Notes: generated by a model from the letters alone, not told the origin. Shown: positions 18,471 to 27,446, numbered from the stretch's first letter. The stretch: DNA of 64,000 nt from Fastidiosipila sp963510375 (GCA_963510375.1 CAUPES010000005.1:1-64000); one strand, 5' to 3'. Numbers and translations are program-made.

Positions 18471-19895
18471 TTAATTCATTTTTGCTAAATTCTCAACAGA
18501 TATTGAAGGTTTAAATGTATCTAATTCAGTGAACTTAGCTTTTGTATTCTCTGAAATCTTAGCCTTATTTAAGGGAGATTTAGGATAGATTGTGCTAGTG
18601 AAAACATTAGCACCATTTTCAGCATATATCTCTAATAGATGGCTATCCAAGAAAATAAAATAATTACTTGGTTCATTTAGTTTTTGATCGGCTTTATGAA
18701 TCTTGAAAAAGTCTTCTTGGAAAGCTTCGTGATTAATATTTTCTAAAGCTTTTGATCTATCTAAAATCAATTCAGTACCTTCTTTACTGAAACTAAGAGT
18801 TTCACCACTATTATTATACAATTCAAGTTCGAAATTAGCATCTGAATTAAGATTAAATTCGATTAATAAAGGCTTATTACTTAATTCAGCATATATATTG
18901 CCTTCTGAAGAATGTGTTCTTAATTCACTTGAATTTATAGTATCAGGCAAAGCAACAGGTTTGAACCCAAGGCTTAAATTACCTGAAATATCCTCAAACA
19001 AGAATGGAATTCTTGGTGCACTTAGTTGTCCGCAGTATCCATATTTTGGAGTTGCAGGAGCATAATATCCATTTTGTGCCCAAGTGATCATTATTCTTTC
19101 TTCTGTATCTGAGAAACTTGTTATAGCATAATTATCTAGACCTGAATCAATGAAACGAATATTATTGCTAGATTCTAATGGTGTGAAGTTTTTACCATCA
19201 AAATCACCAATGAAGTATTGAGTTCTTGTGCTGCCTTCTCCAGGTTTTGGACCAACAGAGAGTATTAATACCCAGTAGGTCTTATCGTTAAATTGCAGAG
19301 GGAAGAGATCAGGACACTCCCAAACTCCGTTGATGACAGATTTAGTTGAAAATGTGTTGATTAAGTTCCAGTCAAGTAAATTGGTAGATTCAAAAATCTC
19401 AATGTGATCAAAGACTGAAATAATCATTTTCCAGGCATTATCTGGTTCATAATAAAATACTTTTGGGTCACGAAAATCCCTATACTCACTATGCTCTAAA
19501 ATAGGATTGCCTTCGTATTTCTCAAAGTTGAATCCATCCAAAGAATAAGCTATACATTGACTTTCGGATTCGCCATTAAGATCAGCTGTGTAGAATAAGA
19601 GAAGCGGAGCAATACCATCTTTTCCTAAACCACTTACGTTATCATGATCAACTATTGCTGAACCAGAAAAACAGGTACCGTTCTCATCAGGATATAATGC
19701 TATAGGTAAGTGTTCCCAATGATATAAGTCATCACTGATTACATGCCCCCAATGCATTGGCCCCCATTTATGTTCATATGGATGATGTTGATAAAAAACA
19801 TGATACTTTCCTTGATAATAAACTAAACCATTAGGATCATTTATCCAATTTTTCCAAGCAGTAATATGATAGCTTGGCCAATTATTTTCAACCAT
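18471..19895 (-). CDS. scrB: GH32 sucrose-6-phosphate hydrolase / beta-fructofuranosidase
   Basis: 474 residues, no signal peptide, so cytosolic. It cleaves sucrose or sucrose-6-phosphate to fructose and glucose(-6-P). The nucleophile is Asp20 in WINDPNG, with FSGSA at 76-80, the RDP motif at 142-144 and acid/base Glu193 in WECPD. A C-terminal beta-sandwich follows. AAGGAG precedes the ATG. No PTS gene is adjacent, so the substrate may be unphosphorylated sucrose brought in by an ABC importer. Two ROK-type operators lie upstream. Confidence 0.92.
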   Translation of the reverse strand: MVENNWPSYHITAWKNWINDPNGLVYYQGKYHVFYQHHPYEHKWGPMHWGHVISDDLYHWEHLPIALYPDENGTCFSGSAIVDHDNVSGLGKDGIAPLLLFYTADLNGESESQCIAYSLDGFNFEKYEGNPILEHSEYRDFRDPKVFYYEPDNAWKMIISVFDHIEIFESTNLLDWNLINTFSTKSVINGVWECPDLFPLQFNDKTYWVLILSVGPKPGEGSTRTQYFIGDFDGKNFTPLESSNNIRFIDSGLDNYAITSFSDTEERIMITWAQNGYYAPATPKYGYCGQLSAPRIPFLFEDISGNLSLGFKPVALPDTINSSELRTHSSEGNIYAELSNKPLLIEFNLNSDANFELELYNNSGETLSFSKEGTELILDRSKALENINHEAFQEDFFKIHKADQKLNEPSNYFIFLDSHLLEIYAENGANVFTSTIYPKSPLNKAKISENTKAKFTELDTFKPSISVENLAKMN

Positions 19896-19913
19896 AAAAA
19901 CTCCTTTTTCTCA

Positions 19914-19934
19914 TGCGTTAACTCAGTTAACTAA
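19914..19934. promoter_or_regulatory. ROK-type operator 3 (scrB leader)
   Basis: TGCGTTAAC-TCA-GTTAACTAA, the best-matched inner palindrome of the set. It sits between the scrB -10 and the start codon, and would block elongation when bound. Confidence 0.65.
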
Positions 19935-19955
19935 TGAAGTAAATAAATTACCTAT

Positions 19956-19983
19956 ATTATAACTGAAAATAAGTATTTGTGCA
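19956..19983 (-). promoter_or_regulatory. Putative promoter of the scrB-scrK operon
   Basis: On the minus strand a perfect TATAAT lies at 19961-19956, with TGCACA 16 bases upstream as a 4/6 match to the -35. Operator 3 lies just downstream and operator 4 upstream. Confidence 0.6.
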
Positions 19984-20019
19984 GCTATTAATTGCCGGGA
20001 ACGCTAGAAAAACTAATTA

Positions 20020-20040
20020 TTTATTAACTCAGTGAATGAA
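20020..20040. promoter_or_regulatory. ROK-type operator 4 (upstream of the scrB promoter)
   Basis: TTTATTAAC-TCA-GTGAATGAA follows the 9-3-9 layout with a degenerate right arm. Its centre is 106 bases from operator 3, about ten helical turns, so looping between bound sites is possible. Confidence 0.5.
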
Positions 20041-20045
20041 TGAAA

Positions 20046-20195
20046 TTATCTTATAGTAATCATAGGATATATTTTTATTTTTGATAAGGAATATTGCTTG
20101 TCTAATTTATTATTTTTTAAAATAAGTAAGACTACTATTAAAATAATTATAATTATAGCTAGTGTAAAGAGTAATATGTCCGCAATCTTATTCAT
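20046..20195 (-). CDS. Small single-span membrane protein, 49 residues, unknown function
   Basis: A short ORF in an otherwise empty stretch, which I do not recognise. It starts at an ATG ending at 20195 with AGAAGGAATATC just upstream, an ideal ribosome site. The product has a short N-terminus (MNKIADI), one very hydrophobic segment of about 20 residues rich in Ile and Leu, then a basic tail of about 22 residues ending MITIR. It runs toward the scrB operon and stops six bases before operator 4. It could be a small regulator or subunit for a membrane transporter, or a chance ORF; the strong ribosome site argues for translation. Confidence 0.5.
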   Translation of the reverse strand: MNKIADILLFTLAIIIIILIVVLLILKNNKLDKQYSLSKIKIYPMITIR

Positions 20196-20427
20196 GATAT
20201 TCCTTCTATAAAGTAAATTGTTTAATACCCTTCCCTTGAATTAGAAAACTAAAGGCGTATACTATTTTGGAAAACGTATAAATTATTAATCGATTGCAGT
20301 TCTAACTAAATTATTAAACTGATACAGAGACCTATGAAGCTTGAAAACTAAATACGAGTGACGTAGTCTTTTTTGTTGTGGTAAACATTTGTTAGTCAAG
20401 AATATAGCAATTTAGAAAAGAGGAAAG
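20196..20427. other. Intergenic leader of the antiporter gene
   Basis: Besides the small ORF and its ribosome site I see no gene, convincing promoter, or strong hairpin in these 232 bases. AAGAGGAAAG just before 20428 is the ribosome site of the antiporter. Confidence 0.5.
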
Positions 20428-21696
20428 ATGATAGTATCATTAGCGATAGTGCTATTGTTGGGAATAGCATTGTCAACTTTGTGTAGAACTTTGAAAATAC
20501 CTCATATAATGGGCTTATTGCTGACAGGTATTTTATTAGGCCCATTCGTTTGGGATTTGATTTCAGGAGATTTATTACATTTATCGCCTGAGCTTAGAGA
20601 AATAGCCTTGGTTATTATTCTTCTGAGAGCAGGCTTGTCTTTAGATTTGAAAGATTTGAAGAAGGTTGGAACAGCGTCAATACTTTTAGCTTTTGTCCCA
20701 GCTACGTTTGAAATTATTGCTTTTGTAATTTTTGCACCATTGTTATTGCATGTAACTGCTCTAGAAGGTGCAATTATGGGTAGTGTAATGGCAGCGGTTT
20801 CTCCGGCAATTGTAGTTCCAAAAATGGTTAAATTAATTGATGAAACATATGGTGTAGAGAGAAGTGTACCCCAATTAATAATTGCAGGATCTTCATTAGA
20901 TGACATCTTTGCAATTGTTTTGTTTACCTGCTTCGCTGGAATGGAAAAGAGTGGACAAGTTAACTATTTGCAATTATTTGATATTCCAATTTCTATCGCT
21001 ACAGGTTTGGCAGCAGGTGTATTGTTTGCAATCGTTTTGAATTTTGTTTTCAATACCGCACGTAATTTAGGATATGATTTTAGAAGTAGTCAGAAAATGC
21101 TTTTAGTATTGGGTGTTTCTTTCTTACTCATGGCTATTGAGTCTGCACTTGAGGGCAAAATTGCTTTTTCTGGATTGCTAGCAATAATATCTATGGCGGT
21201 AGGTTTAAGGACTATTGCGAAGAGAAGTACAGTTGATCATCTGAATAGTAAGTTTGGTAAAACCTGGGTTGGTGCAGAAATACTTTTATTCGTTCTAGTT
21301 GGTGCTGCTGTTGATATTAATTATATTGCTGAGGCAGGTCTTGCAGCAGTTTTACTTATTATAATAGCTCTTGTTATTAGATGTGTAGGTGTCTTTGCCA
21401 GCTTAATTACAACTAAACTCAATATGAAAGAGAAATTCTTCTGCGCCTTAGCTTATTTGCCAAAAGCAACAGTGCAAGCGGCTATTGGTTCAGTGCCACT
21501 AAGTATGGGATTGAGCTGTGGTAACTTAGTTTTGTCCGTTGCTGTTTTAGGAATCTTGATTACAGCTCCGTTAGGTGCTCTTGCAATTGATCTGAGTTAC
21601 AAGAAGCTTTTGCAACCATCTGAGAATGCTGAAATAGAGGCAAAAGAAAAAGCCAGAGTTAATCTCTTGAAAGCAGTTGATAAAGCAAAAAAATAA
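20428..21696 (+). CDS. Cation:proton antiporter (Na+/H+ exchanger family)
   Basis: 422 residues with about 12 hydrophobic segments and little else. The N-terminal IMGLLLTGILLGP and the paired acids in GSSLDDIFAIVLF are typical of the CPA exchangers (NhaP/Kef-like fold without a TrkA domain). It would exchange Na+ or K+ for protons at the cytoplasmic membrane. GAGGAAAG precedes the ATG. It stands alone, closed by its own terminator. The ion cannot be assigned. Confidence 0.85.
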   Translation: MIVSLAIVLLLGIALSTLCRTLKIPHIMGLLLTGILLGPFVWDLISGDLLHLSPELREIALVIILLRAGLSLDLKDLKKVGTASILLAFVPATFEIIAFVIFAPLLLHVTALEGAIMGSVMAAVSPAIVVPKMVKLIDETYGVERSVPQLIIAGSSLDDIFAIVLFTCFAGMEKSGQVNYLQLFDIPISIATGLAAGVLFAIVLNFVFNTARNLGYDFRSSQKMLLVLGVSFLLMAIESALEGKIAFSGLLAIISMAVGLRTIAKRSTVDHLNSKFGKTWVGAEILLFVLVGAAVDINYIAEAGLAAVLLIIIALVIRCVGVFASLITTKLNMKEKFFCALAYLPKATVQAAIGSVPLSMGLSCGNLVLSVAVLGILITAPLGALAIDLSYKKLLQPSENAEIEAKEKARVNLLKAVDKAKK

Positions 21697-21723
21697 TAGA
21701 TTAATATTTCAAATAAAATATGG

Positions 21724-21760
21724 AGTCTAGCTTTGAATTTTTTTAGGCTAGACTTTTTTG
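21724..21760 (+). terminator. Intrinsic terminator after the antiporter
   Basis: AGTCTAGC at 21724-21731 pairs with GCTAGACT at 21747-21754, followed by TTTTT. Confidence 0.85.
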
Positions 21761-21870
21761 AATAAAAATGTAAAAAAACTTATACTTATACCACCATGAC
21801 AACTTAAGAAATGGTTATAAAATAGTGGATATGAAATCCTAGATAAAAAAGACTAAAAAGGTTGATTATA

Positions 21871-22737
21871 ATGAGTATAAAATTAGTGAAAATTCCTGCA
21901 GGCGAGTTTATGATGGGAGCAAGTACCAGAGATGGTCATCCATTTGATAAGGAATTACCTCAGGTAAAAGTTAAAGTTAAAGAATTTGAAATCTCTGAAA
22001 CTACAGTAACAAATGCCCAGTTTAAAGAGTTTGTAGATGCAACAGGTTATGTTACCGAAGCTGAAAAATATAACGCTTCTTTTGTTTTCTATAGATTGTT
22101 AAATAAGGACGACTCGATAACTTACAAAGAAGTTGAGCATTTACCTTGGTGGCTATATGTACAAGGTGCAGATTGGCAACATCCGACTGGACCTAACTCA
22201 AGTATTGGAAATATTATGGATCATCCAGTAGTGCATGTGTCTTATATTGATGCTTTAGCATTTTGTGAGTGGGGTAATTATAGGTTACCAAGCGAAGCTG
22301 AGTGGGAATATGCAGCTCGTGCAGGATCTGAAAGCAAATGGCCTTGGGGAGATGAGTTTACACCAAATGGTAAATACATGGCTAATATTTGGCAAGGAGA
22401 ATTTCCATATGAAAATACTCTAGAAGACGGTTTCCTCTCAACTTGCCCAGCAAAGTATTATGAGCCTAATAGATTCGGTTTATATAACGTTATAGGTAAT
22501 GTTTGGGAGTGGTGCTCGAATCCGAGAAGAATTGATCTGCACGAATTTGTGGAAAATGATTTTATAGCGAAACCTCCATATGACTTGAAGAGTATTGATG
22601 GCAATGAAGAGATAGCTGTAAAAGGTGGATCATTCCTCTGTCACAATAGCTATTGTAATCGTTATAGATTAGGTGCAAGAAATGGTAATACTGCTAACTC
22701 AACTGCAAGTAATTGTGGATTTAGAGTGTGTAGATAA
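21871..22737 (+). CDS. Formylglycine-generating enzyme (sulfatase maturase)
   Basis: 288 residues from the ATG at 21871, which AAAGG precedes; an in-frame TTG three codons earlier is less likely. It oxidises the active-site cysteine of sulfatases to formylglycine. The FGE fold is clear, and the catalytic pair is present as GGSFLCHNSYCNRYR (Cys257 and Cys262), followed by the conserved SNCGFRVC. This distinguishes it from the many FGE-like domains lacking the cysteines. It lies next to two Cys-type sulfatases, its expected substrates. The family needs oxygen and copper, unlike the radical-SAM maturase of strict anaerobes. Confidence 0.92.
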   Translation: MSIKLVKIPAGEFMMGASTRDGHPFDKELPQVKVKVKEFEISETTVTNAQFKEFVDATGYVTEAEKYNASFVFYRLLNKDDSITYKEVEHLPWWLYVQGADWQHPTGPNSSIGNIMDHPVVHVSYIDALAFCEWGNYRLPSEAEWEYAARAGSESKWPWGDEFTPNGKYMANIWQGEFPYENTLEDGFLSTCPAKYYEPNRFGLYNVIGNVWEWCSNPRRIDLHEFVENDFIAKPPYDLKSIDGNEEIAVKGGSFLCHNSYCNRYRLGARNGNTANSTASNCGFRVCR

Positions 22738-22790
22738 GATTGCTAATAACTATGTCATACCACTCGATGTACGGTACTAATTAGATAAGA

Positions 22791-22827
22791 AAAACTGCTT
22801 TGATTAAGTTCAAAGCAGTTTATTTTT
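22791..22827. terminator. Bidirectional terminator between maturase and sulfatase genes
   Basis: AAACTGCTTTGA at 22792-22803 pairs with TCAAAGCAGTTT at 22810-22821, followed by ATTTTTG. On the minus strand TTTTCTTATC follows. The flanking genes converge. Confidence 0.85.
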
Positions 22828-22858
22828 GCTCAATTGCTAAAAATATTTTATTAAAAAG

Positions 22859-24298
22859 TTATTTGTTAGAATTCTCTACATCTTCTTTCCAAGCTTGGAA
22901 ATGCTCATCTAATTCTTTAGCTTTCTTTTCATTTTCTTTAATTAAGTTATTTTCTTCAGTTTCATTTATGTTTTTACTGATGTTAAACAGCTCTTTTCCG
23001 TAGCCGATTACAGCGTGTTCTACTTTAAGTAGACCTTCTCTAGCACTATCAGATTCTTCTCCATCAGTTCGAATCAATTTCCAATCCTTATCTTGAACAG
23101 CGTATTGGAAACCAGTGTCGAAGAATAATCTTTCGTGGCCACCTTCAGCTCCTAGCAATGTAGGTAAGAGGCTTATACCATCGACTTTATTGGCTGCTGG
23201 AGCATCAGCTCCTGCCAGGTATGAGAAAGTTTCCAAGAAGTCCAAGCTAGACGATAAGTTTTGAGAAATTGAGTTTTCGGCAACTGTTCCAGGCCAGGAT
23301 GCGATAAATGGAACTCTGATACCACCTTCATATAATGTGTATTTGGTACCGGTCAAAGGTACGTTATTACCATAGTTGCATGGAGAGCCACCGTTATCAG
23401 TGATATAGATGATTAAGGTATTATCTCTTTGACCTAATTCTTCAATAGTGTCTAAAATCTCACCTATCTTCATATCCATTAATTCTAATTGAGCTAGATA
23501 ATATTCGCGTCCGTGGGGTAGGTTAGGAGTAATTACTCCGTCATACCAGTCTAAATACTCAACTTCATCAGGATCGAAGTCATCATACTTAGGTAGGCCG
23601 CGTTTTTCTAATTCTTCTTCAGGTAATTGCCAAGTGAAATTGTGAACGGCGTTAAATGCAGTCATACAGAAGTAAGGAGTGTTGTTTTCAGCAGAGTTGC
23701 GGATGAAGTTCATAGTTCTATCAGCAAATTCATATGTTAAAAAGTTATCGCACTCTACCGGTTTGCCGTTTTCGTATAAGGCAAACATATTATGTACTCT
23801 GGCAGCTTCACCATATTTTTCTTCTGCATCAAATTCATGTTTCAAATAGTGAAGACGACCATATCCTAGAGCTGCGAGACCATAGAAAGATTCATCGAAT
23901 CCATGTTGATCTGGGTTGGATCTATCTCCTGGTCTATCTGGTCCATAATGAACTTTACCAAAATAACCTGTGTGATATCCTACTGTTTTTAGAATTTCAG
24001 GTATAGTTTGGTATTGATCTGGTGCGAACCTTGCTGTACCAAAGTATTTAGCTCCCCAGCGTTCTTGATAGGCACCAACGATCATACCTGCTCTAGATGG
24101 AGAGCATACTGGTGCACTGACATATCCTCTCTCGAGTAACATACCAGATTTTCTCAATCTATCTAAGTTTGGTGTATGGACATCATCATGTGCTTCTCTA
24201 AATGATAAATCACCATATCCATGATCATCAGAAACAATTAATAGAATATTTGGCTTACTAGAGTGTAAATTTTTGAGTTGTGACTCAATATTATTCAT
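22859..24298 (-). CDS. Sulfatase, arylsulfatase A-like family S1
   Basis: 479 residues, no signal peptide. It hydrolyses a sulfate ester on a sugar. The metal acids Asp24-Asp25 lie in VSDDHGYGD. The formylglycine site is Cys65 in CSPSR followed by AGMIVG. The second metal motif is ITDNGG. A charged coiled-coil-like tail ends the protein. GGAGG precedes the ATG. It diverges from the second sulfatase and converges with the maturase gene. The cytosolic location implies that sulfated mono- or disaccharides are imported first; candidates are mucin or glycosaminoglycan fragments. Confidence 0.92.
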   Translation of the reverse strand: MNNIESQLKNLHSSKPNILLIVSDDHGYGDLSFREAHDDVHTPNLDRLRKSGMLLERGYVSAPVCSPSRAGMIVGAYQERWGAKYFGTARFAPDQYQTIPEILKTVGYHTGYFGKVHYGPDRPGDRSNPDQHGFDESFYGLAALGYGRLHYLKHEFDAEEKYGEAARVHNMFALYENGKPVECDNFLTYEFADRTMNFIRNSAENNTPYFCMTAFNAVHNFTWQLPEEELEKRGLPKYDDFDPDEVEYLDWYDGVITPNLPHGREYYLAQLELMDMKIGEILDTIEELGQRDNTLIIYITDNGGSPCNYGNNVPLTGTKYTLYEGGIRVPFIASWPGTVAENSISQNLSSSLDFLETFSYLAGADAPAANKVDGISLLPTLLGAEGGHERLFFDTGFQYAVQDKDWKLIRTDGEESDSAREGLLKVEHAVIGYGKELFNISKNINETEENNLIKENEKKAKELDEHFQAWKEDVENSNK

Positions 24299-24475
24299 TT
24301 GAAATACCTCCTGCTATTGCAGTAACAAGTTTATATACACCTATTATAACGTAAAAATACAGTCGAATTTGCTATAGTAGAATTATATAATAAGTATAGG
24401 CTACAAAAGTATATAGACAGCAAAGCAAAAATGTTTCGTGAGCAAATGTTTTGTACATAAATAGGTAAGGTTGAT
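24299..24475. promoter_or_regulatory. Divergent promoter region of the two sulfatase genes
   Basis: A TATAAT on the minus strand (24348-24343) and one on the plus strand (24386-24391) point outward toward the two sulfatase genes. Neither has a good -35. No palindrome stands out. Confidence 0.4.
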
Positions 24476-25978
24476 ATGAGCACTGAAAATATGAAAAAAC
24501 CTAATGTAATTTTAATAATGGCAGATCAATGGCGTGGAGACTTTCTTGGTTACACAGGCAATCAATTTGTCGAAACTCCTTATCTCAATGATCTAGCAAG
24601 GAAGGGAATAACATTTAATTCAGCATACTCTCCCGTTCCTACATGTATACCAGCAAGAGCAAATCTGTTTACTGGTATGAAGCAAGAGAATACTGGTAGG
24701 GTAGGTTATCAAGATGGAGTTGATTGGCAATATCCTAATTATTTAGCAGGCGAGTTTTCAAAAAATAACTATCAAACTCAAGCAATTGGAAAAATGCATG
24801 TATATCCCTCAAGATTTAGAGCTGGATTTGATAATGTTATTTTGCACGACGGTTTCTTGCACAGTCAACGTAAGCTTACACAAACTGTTTCAGAAACTAC
24901 AGATTATGTAGATGATTATGTTGCCTGGGCAAAAAGAGAATTAGGCAATCGTTTCGATATCATGGACATGGGCTTGGAATGTAATTCATTCGTTGCGCAT
25001 CCTTGGATATATCCAGAATACACTCATCCTACTAACTGGGTAGCAGAAATGGCTAGAGATTTCTTTAGAAAAAAAGACCCTACCGTTCCATATTTCTTGT
25101 ATTTAAGTTTTCATAGACCGCATGCACCATATGATCCACCACAATCGTATATGAATATTTATGAAAATAAAAATCTACCAGAACCGCCTGTAGGAGATTT
25201 CGCAAAACCTGATCCTGATGGTGAGGGCTGGTTTGTAGAAACACAAGTAGGTATTGTACAACATGATGCAGTCGTGAGAGCACGTAAAGCCTATTCAGCT
25301 GCAGTTACTCATATAGATCATCAAATCGGTAGAATAATTTCACATTTAGTTGATACCGGCGAAGCAGATAATACGATAATTGTATTTACCTCAGATCATG
25401 GTGACTTATTGGGCGATCATAACTTGTGGAGAAAATCCAGCCCACTGGAAGGCTCCTCAAGAGTACCTTTAATTATTTATGATCCAACAGGTAGATTAAA
25501 TTATAAACCAGGAACTATATCAGATGAGTTAGTGAGTCTGTGGGATATCATGCCAACTATATTAGATTTAGCTGGTATCGAAATTCCTGAAACTGTAGAT
25601 GGCAAATCAATTGTGAAGTTATTAAATAACGAAATTGAATCATATGAATATATCCATGGGGAGCATAGTCATGGTAACAGAAGTTATCACATGATTAGAA
25701 CTCAGGATAAATGGAAATATTCGTGGTTTGATCAGACAGGCGAAGAGTGGCTATTTGACTTGAATAAAGACCCAGAAGAACTGCATAATTTAGTTTATGT
25801 TGCTGCACAAGATGATGCTAATAGTAAATTAAATAAAAAATTAACGGAACTCAGAAACATATTAATAGAAGAGTTAAAGGATAGAGAAGAAAGCTATATT
25901 GTAGATGGTGAACTGCAGTTAGGAAGACCTATTTTGACAAGTTTGAAAAATAGCTATATTAACGGAGAAAGGGAATAA
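24476..25978 (+). CDS. Sulfatase, family S1 (iduronate/heparan-sulfatase-like)
   Basis: 500 residues, no signal peptide, so cytosolic. The formylglycine site is Cys57 in PTCIPARANLFTG. The metal ligands include Asp17-Gln18 (MADQWRGD) and SDHGD further on. It is clearly distinct from the sulfatase at 22859, so it probably acts on a different linkage. AGGTAAGG precedes the ATG. It is followed 10 bases later by the AI-2E-family gene. Confidence 0.9.
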   Translation: MSTENMKKPNVILIMADQWRGDFLGYTGNQFVETPYLNDLARKGITFNSAYSPVPTCIPARANLFTGMKQENTGRVGYQDGVDWQYPNYLAGEFSKNNYQTQAIGKMHVYPSRFRAGFDNVILHDGFLHSQRKLTQTVSETTDYVDDYVAWAKRELGNRFDIMDMGLECNSFVAHPWIYPEYTHPTNWVAEMARDFFRKKDPTVPYFLYLSFHRPHAPYDPPQSYMNIYENKNLPEPPVGDFAKPDPDGEGWFVETQVGIVQHDAVVRARKAYSAAVTHIDHQIGRIISHLVDTGEADNTIIVFTSDHGDLLGDHNLWRKSSPLEGSSRVPLIIYDPTGRLNYKPGTISDELVSLWDIMPTILDLAGIEIPETVDGKSIVKLLNNEIESYEYIHGEHSHGNRSYHMIRTQDKWKYSWFDQTGEEWLFDLNKDPEELHNLVYVAAQDDANSKLNKKLTELRNILIEELKDREESYIVDGELQLGRPILTSLKNSYINGERE

Positions 25979-25988
25979 AAGGTGTTTT

Positions 25989-27290
25989 ATGAATAAATCG
26001 CGTGAAAATTTAAAGCTAAAAAATCAAAAAGCTTTTATTATAAAAGTTGCAATAGTATTTGTGGCAGCTTTAATACTGCTAAACTTCAATAATATTCTCG
26101 TATTCTTGGGAAATCTGCTCGGAATGCTTATGCCTTTCCTTTTGGGTATAGCATTAGCTTATATTTGGAACTTAATTCTAAATTTAATAGAAAAATATCT
26201 TTTCCCTAATTCGGAGAATAAATGGATTAACAAACTTAGACGCCCAGTATCAATGATTATGTCTATTCTTATTATAGTAGGTATCATTGTTGGAGTTACT
26301 TATATAATAATTCCTCAATTATACGAATCAACTAGAATTATTATTGACGCTGTGCCAACCTTAGCGGAGAAGAGCAAGAATTGGTTCTTACGGGTTACTG
26401 AAGGCTTAGATTGGACTGAGAATTTACGAAATAATATCCAAAATATGAATGTAAATTGGCAAGCGATTGGCTCCAAATTTATGGGACTGTTTAGTAGTAG
26501 TATAGGTGGTGTGTTAGGATCTACCTTAGGCTTGCTTGGCAGTGTTTTTGGTTTCTTTATAACAATTTTGACTGCAATAATATTTGCAACATATCTTATT
26601 ACAGGAAAAGAAGACTTAGCCAGACAAGGCAAAAAAATAACAACCGCATATTGGTCTAAGAGCTTTAATAATAAGTTTTATCATGTAATGGATGTTGTAG
26701 ATGATACCTTTACCAACTTTATTAAAGGTCAGTGTTTATCTGCGCTAAGCCTATTTATACTAGTTACAGTAAGTATGTTAATTTTTAGAATTCCATATGC
26801 CTTAACAGTTGGTGTAGTCTCAATGATTACTGCATTTATACCAATTTTGGGTGCTTTCTTAGGTGCTGCCATTGGATTTTTAATGTTGGCTGTAGTGAAC
26901 TTTAACCAAGCCTTAATTTTCTTAATAATTTTCTTAGTATGCCAGCAAATTCAAGGAAACTTAATTTATCCTAAGATTGTTGGAGATTCTATTGGTTTAC
27001 CTGGTATTTGGACATTTGTAGCTGTTATTCTGGGTGGGTCATTGTTTGGAACTATGGGTATGATCCTTGCAGTTCCTATACTTGCGACCTTTTATAAGTT
27101 GTTTAAAGAGAGAACTGATAAGATTTTGCAGATTAAAGAGCAGAAAACAGAGAGAAAAAAGTTCAATAAAGATCAAGAAATAACATTAAAAAAAGATCAA
27201 AAGAAAATGCTTAAACAACAATTAAAACAAGAGAAAATAAGCAAGAAAAAATTGCAAAATAAAGAAAAAAATAACATTAAGAATGTTTAA
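25989..27290 (+). CDS. AI-2E transporter family membrane protein
   Basis: 433 residues. Two N-terminal hydrophobic segments, a soluble region (about 90-160), then five or six more segments end with the family-typical GNLIYPKIVGDSIGLP. The family is named for AI-2 export but members have varied roles, including ion transport. The last 70 residues are almost all Lys, Glu, Gln and Asn, forming a charged helical tail in the cytosol. AAAGGTG precedes the ATG. Function here is not inferable from context. Confidence 0.85.
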   Translation: MNKSRENLKLKNQKAFIIKVAIVFVAALILLNFNNILVFLGNLLGMLMPFLLGIALAYIWNLILNLIEKYLFPNSENKWINKLRRPVSMIMSILIIVGIIVGVTYIIIPQLYESTRIIIDAVPTLAEKSKNWFLRVTEGLDWTENLRNNIQNMNVNWQAIGSKFMGLFSSSIGGVLGSTLGLLGSVFGFFITILTAIIFATYLITGKEDLARQGKKITTAYWSKSFNNKFYHVMDVVDDTFTNFIKGQCLSALSLFILVTVSMLIFRIPYALTVGVVSMITAFIPILGAFLGAAIGFLMLAVVNFNQALIFLIIFLVCQQIQGNLIYPKIVGDSIGLPGIWTFVAVILGGSLFGTMGMILAVPILATFYKLFKERTDKILQIKEQKTERKKFNKDQEITLKKDQKKMLKQQLKQEKISKKKLQNKEKNNIKNV

Positions 27291-27299
27291 GGTGTTTAA

Positions 27300-27446
27300 A
27301 TGAATATACTTGTAACGTTTGAAGAAAACTATGCAGCTCCATTTAAGACTATGCTAAAGTCACTAGCTATAAATAATACTAGTGAAGATCTTGTAGTTTA
27401 TCTTTTGTATTCCGAAGCTGACATTAAGCTAGATACAATTGGATAA
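27300..27446 (+). pseudogene. Truncated GT8-type glycosyltransferase N-terminus
   Basis: A 48-codon ORF starts MNILVTFEENYAAPFKTMLK, the beginning expected of a GT8 galactosyl/glucosyltransferase (family members run about 300 residues). It ends at a stop codon after the second strand. Downstream bases to 27519 read on with further stops and show no recognisable catalytic part (no DXD). It is probably a decayed remnant, though a small translated peptide cannot be excluded, since AAGGTG lies upstream. Confidence 0.6.

Noticed and set aside
4235..20040. The GTTAAC palindromes as AdcR (zinc) sites
   Set aside because: AdcR sites have the arms TTAAC and GTTAA separated by two bases; here the spacing is three, the arms extend further, and all sites flank sugar genes with a ROK repressor.
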